Below, in pieces: positions 62,653-64,000 of a DNA stretch of 64,000 bases. The notes below the pieces were generated by a model that was not told the DNA's origin, made no database searches, and was given only the letters and a program-made list of their open reading frames with translations. How positions within the stretch are numbered: position 1 is the first letter of the stretch; every line of letters starts with the position of its first letter. The DNA is from Anaerotruncus colihominis (GTDB taxonomy: Bacteria; Bacillota; Clostridia; Oscillospirales; Ruminococcaceae): the NCBI RefSeq assembly GCF_010206195.1, contig NZ_VIQT01000009.1, forward strand, positions 411,747-475,746, given 5' to 3'. A program made the position numbers and the translations under genes.

Positions 62653-63692
62653 CTCGTTGTATCAATAATATTGTATAATTCCTGCGGTGAAAGATCGACT
62701 ACATTGTAGCGGACAAGTATATCCGCCCCGTATAAAACGCCAATGTGGCCGTAATAAGCCTTTTTGTCGCCCGGCTCGCTGCTTGGCACCAAGCGCGCTT
62801 GTAAAATCTGTTCTGTTATATCCTCTGCTGAAAAAGTAGCGTTTCTACAGATTTCAGCCAGATTTTCAGGGATCGAATTGGCGTATGGCTTGGAATAAAG
62901 ACGCAGATCATATGTTTCCGGCCGGGAGGTATCAACCACATACGCCTGCTCCGCTTCGGTCAGAATAGTGACACTCATTTGCAGTTCCTTGTTGCCGCCT
63001 GGCTGCGAAAACAGAACAGAAACACCGCTCCCACTTTCCATTCCATCGGAATAAACCGTTCCAACCGGTGCTTGTACCGGCACATAAGCACCATAGGTCT
63101 GAACTGCGCACGCATCGGAAAGCTCCAGTAGCGGAAGGAGATCGCCCGTCAGGGTATCGCTGTCAACAAGCTCCGCCGCACGGCCGGCGCCCACAGCAGG
63201 CGCATCAGCCGCTGCATCGGCAAACCCTGTCGGCTCCGCCGCCAAAAGGGGCGCTTCCCCCGAGGCTGGCGCAGCCTTTGGAGCCGCTGCGTCCATCCCC
63301 TCCTCCAGATCTTCCGGAAATACGGAATATTCCGCAATTCCCGCATCAGCCTCCATCGACACAGACTCATCCAATAAGGCAGCTTCTGCCGCGGGAGCCG
63401 CTGCACCGGCGCTTTGCGGCACAGCCGGGCGCGACATGGCATCGCCGCCCTGTCTTGACAGCATCACACTCGCGCCCAACGCCAAAACAAAACATGCCGC
63501 AATACTCACTCCCGCCCGCCAGCGGCGTTTTCGATGCGTGGATGTGGGAAAGGGAACCACATGATTTAACTGTTCACGCAGCACGTCCGCGTCGAGAGAA
63601 TGCGGAAGACGAATACCACTGCTCAGTTCGTCAAACTGGCTGCGCAGCAAATCGATCGATTCCTGAATCTCTCTGTGCATATCGGAATTCAT
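62637..63692 (-). CDS. Membrane anti-sigma factor
   Basis: 351-aa single-pass protein: cytosolic N-terminal part (residues 1-55), membrane helix (WRAGVSIAACFVLALGASVML, about 58-78), a long Ala/Pro/Glu low-complexity linker (to about 175) and an extracellular domain (TYGAYVPVQAPVGTVYSDG ... LSPQELYNIIDTTRKAAE). It lies 25 nt after an ECF sigma gene on the same strand, which sets its role. GGGAGTG precedes the ATG. The signal is unknown. Confidence 0.78.
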   Translation of the reverse strand: MNSDMHREIQESIDLLRSQFDELSSGIRLPHSLDADVLREQLNHVVPFPTSTHRKRRWRAGVSIAACFVLALGASVMLSRQGGDAMSRPAVPQSAGAAAPAAEAALLDESVSMEADAGIAEYSVFPEDLEEGMDAAAPKAAPASGEAPLLAAEPTGFADAAADAPAVGAGRAAELVDSDTLTGDLLPLLELSDACAVQTYGAYVPVQAPVGTVYSDGMESGSGVSVLFSQPGGNKELQMSVTILTEAEQAYVVDTSRPETYDLRLYSKPYANSIPENLAEICRNATFSAEDITEQILQARLVPSSEPGDKKAYYGHIGVLYGADILVRYNVVDLSPQELYNIIDTTRKAAE

Positions 63693-63717
63693 GGCTCGTT
63701 CACTCCCTTCCCAATCA

Positions 63718-64000
63718 TTATTTCTCCAACTGTGCGCGCAGCTTTTTCAGGGTCCGATGCAGCTTGGAACTGACTGTCCCCTGCGGCGCGCCGAGAATTT
63801 CAGCTGTTTCACGCACCGTATACCCCTGTACAACAGCCAGCGCCACAATCTGGCGCTCCTGCGGAGAAAGCGTCTCCAGAGCAGAAAGCAACGCCATCTT
63901 TTGGGTGGAACGCGTCTCGACGCTCTCCCCTTCCTCGGAAAGGTCAAGGAAATCGTCAATATCCAATTCGTTGCGTCCTGATATGTACTGGCCAATTTTA
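63718..64000 (-). CDS. ECF-type sigma factor, C-terminal part (runs off the right edge)
   Basis: The last 93 codons of a sigma-70 family gene whose 5' end is outside the window. Visible is region 4 with its helix-turn-helix: LSPQERQIVALAVVQGYTVRETAEILGAPQGTVSSKLHRTLKKLRAQLEK. A TTG at 63966 could be mistaken for a start, but the frame stays open to the edge. Pairs with the anti-sigma gene at 62637-63692. Confidence 0.85.
   Translation of the reverse strand, partial: KIGQYISGRNELDIDDFLDLSEEGESVETRSTQKMALLSALETLSPQERQIVALAVVQGYTVRETAEILGAPQGTVSSKLHRTLKKLRAQLEK

Overview
The window is about 64 kb of chromosome from an endospore-forming, anaerobic member of the Firmicutes. The spore genes (spoIVB and a gerA-type germinant receptor operon), four-subunit 2-oxoacid:ferredoxin oxidoreductase, phosphotransbutyrylase/butyrate kinase, GC content around 50-55 % by eye, and strong Shine-Dalgarno sites with several TTG/GTG starts point to Clostridia, probably Oscillospiraceae-like. 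The genus is inference. I saw no rRNA, tRNA, CRISPR array, phage or IS element.

Layout. 0.1-6 kb: spoIVB, a small SLOG-type protein and a gerAA-AB-AC operon. 6-12.7 kb: YetF/DUF421 + DUF4363 pair, citrate synthase, mutY + NUDIX, and a sigma/anti-sigma operon with a possible 39-aa last gene. 12.7-28 kb: a 15-gene catabolic cluster on the minus strand, preceded by an IclR regulator. In transcription order it runs: TRAP transporter (P, Q, M), ATC-hydrolase-like protein, fumarate-reductase-like flavoprotein, 2Fe-2S protein, M20 amidohydrolase, LDH/MDH-family dehydrogenase, PorG-D-A-B-type oxidoreductase, butyrate kinase, phosphotransbutyrylase, SLC13 transporter. The logic reads as: import a carboxylate, hydrolyse/dehydrogenate it to a 2-oxo acid, oxidise that to an acyl-CoA, then make ATP through acyl phosphate. 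The substrate is unknown.

28-33 kb: NSS transporter, then a TIR-STING (CBASS-type) gene split by one in-frame amber codon and with no cyclase gene beside it, then tag and rlmD. 33-40.6 kb: an ABC export/remodelling operon, a MATE pump and a KDPG/KHG aldolase. 40.6-45.7 kb: xylulokinase-DUF4867-sugar isomerase-LacI locus with two palindromic operators about seven helical turns apart. 45.8-57.7 kb: LtaS-like enzyme, secreted repeat protein, prfC with a hairpin-rich leader, GNAT, clpB under a CIRCE element, secreted protein, HAD phosphatase, AGCS symporter.

57.9-64 kb: aroF-pheA operon controlled by an unmistakable Phe/Tyr-rich leader-peptide attenuator, then a yqxD-lipoprotein-RCK_C operon and a second sigma/anti-sigma pair running off the right edge.

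Most noteworthy: the amber-interrupted TIR-STING gene, the undescribed catabolic cluster with unusual active-site residues, the aroF-pheA attenuator and the phased LacI operators.
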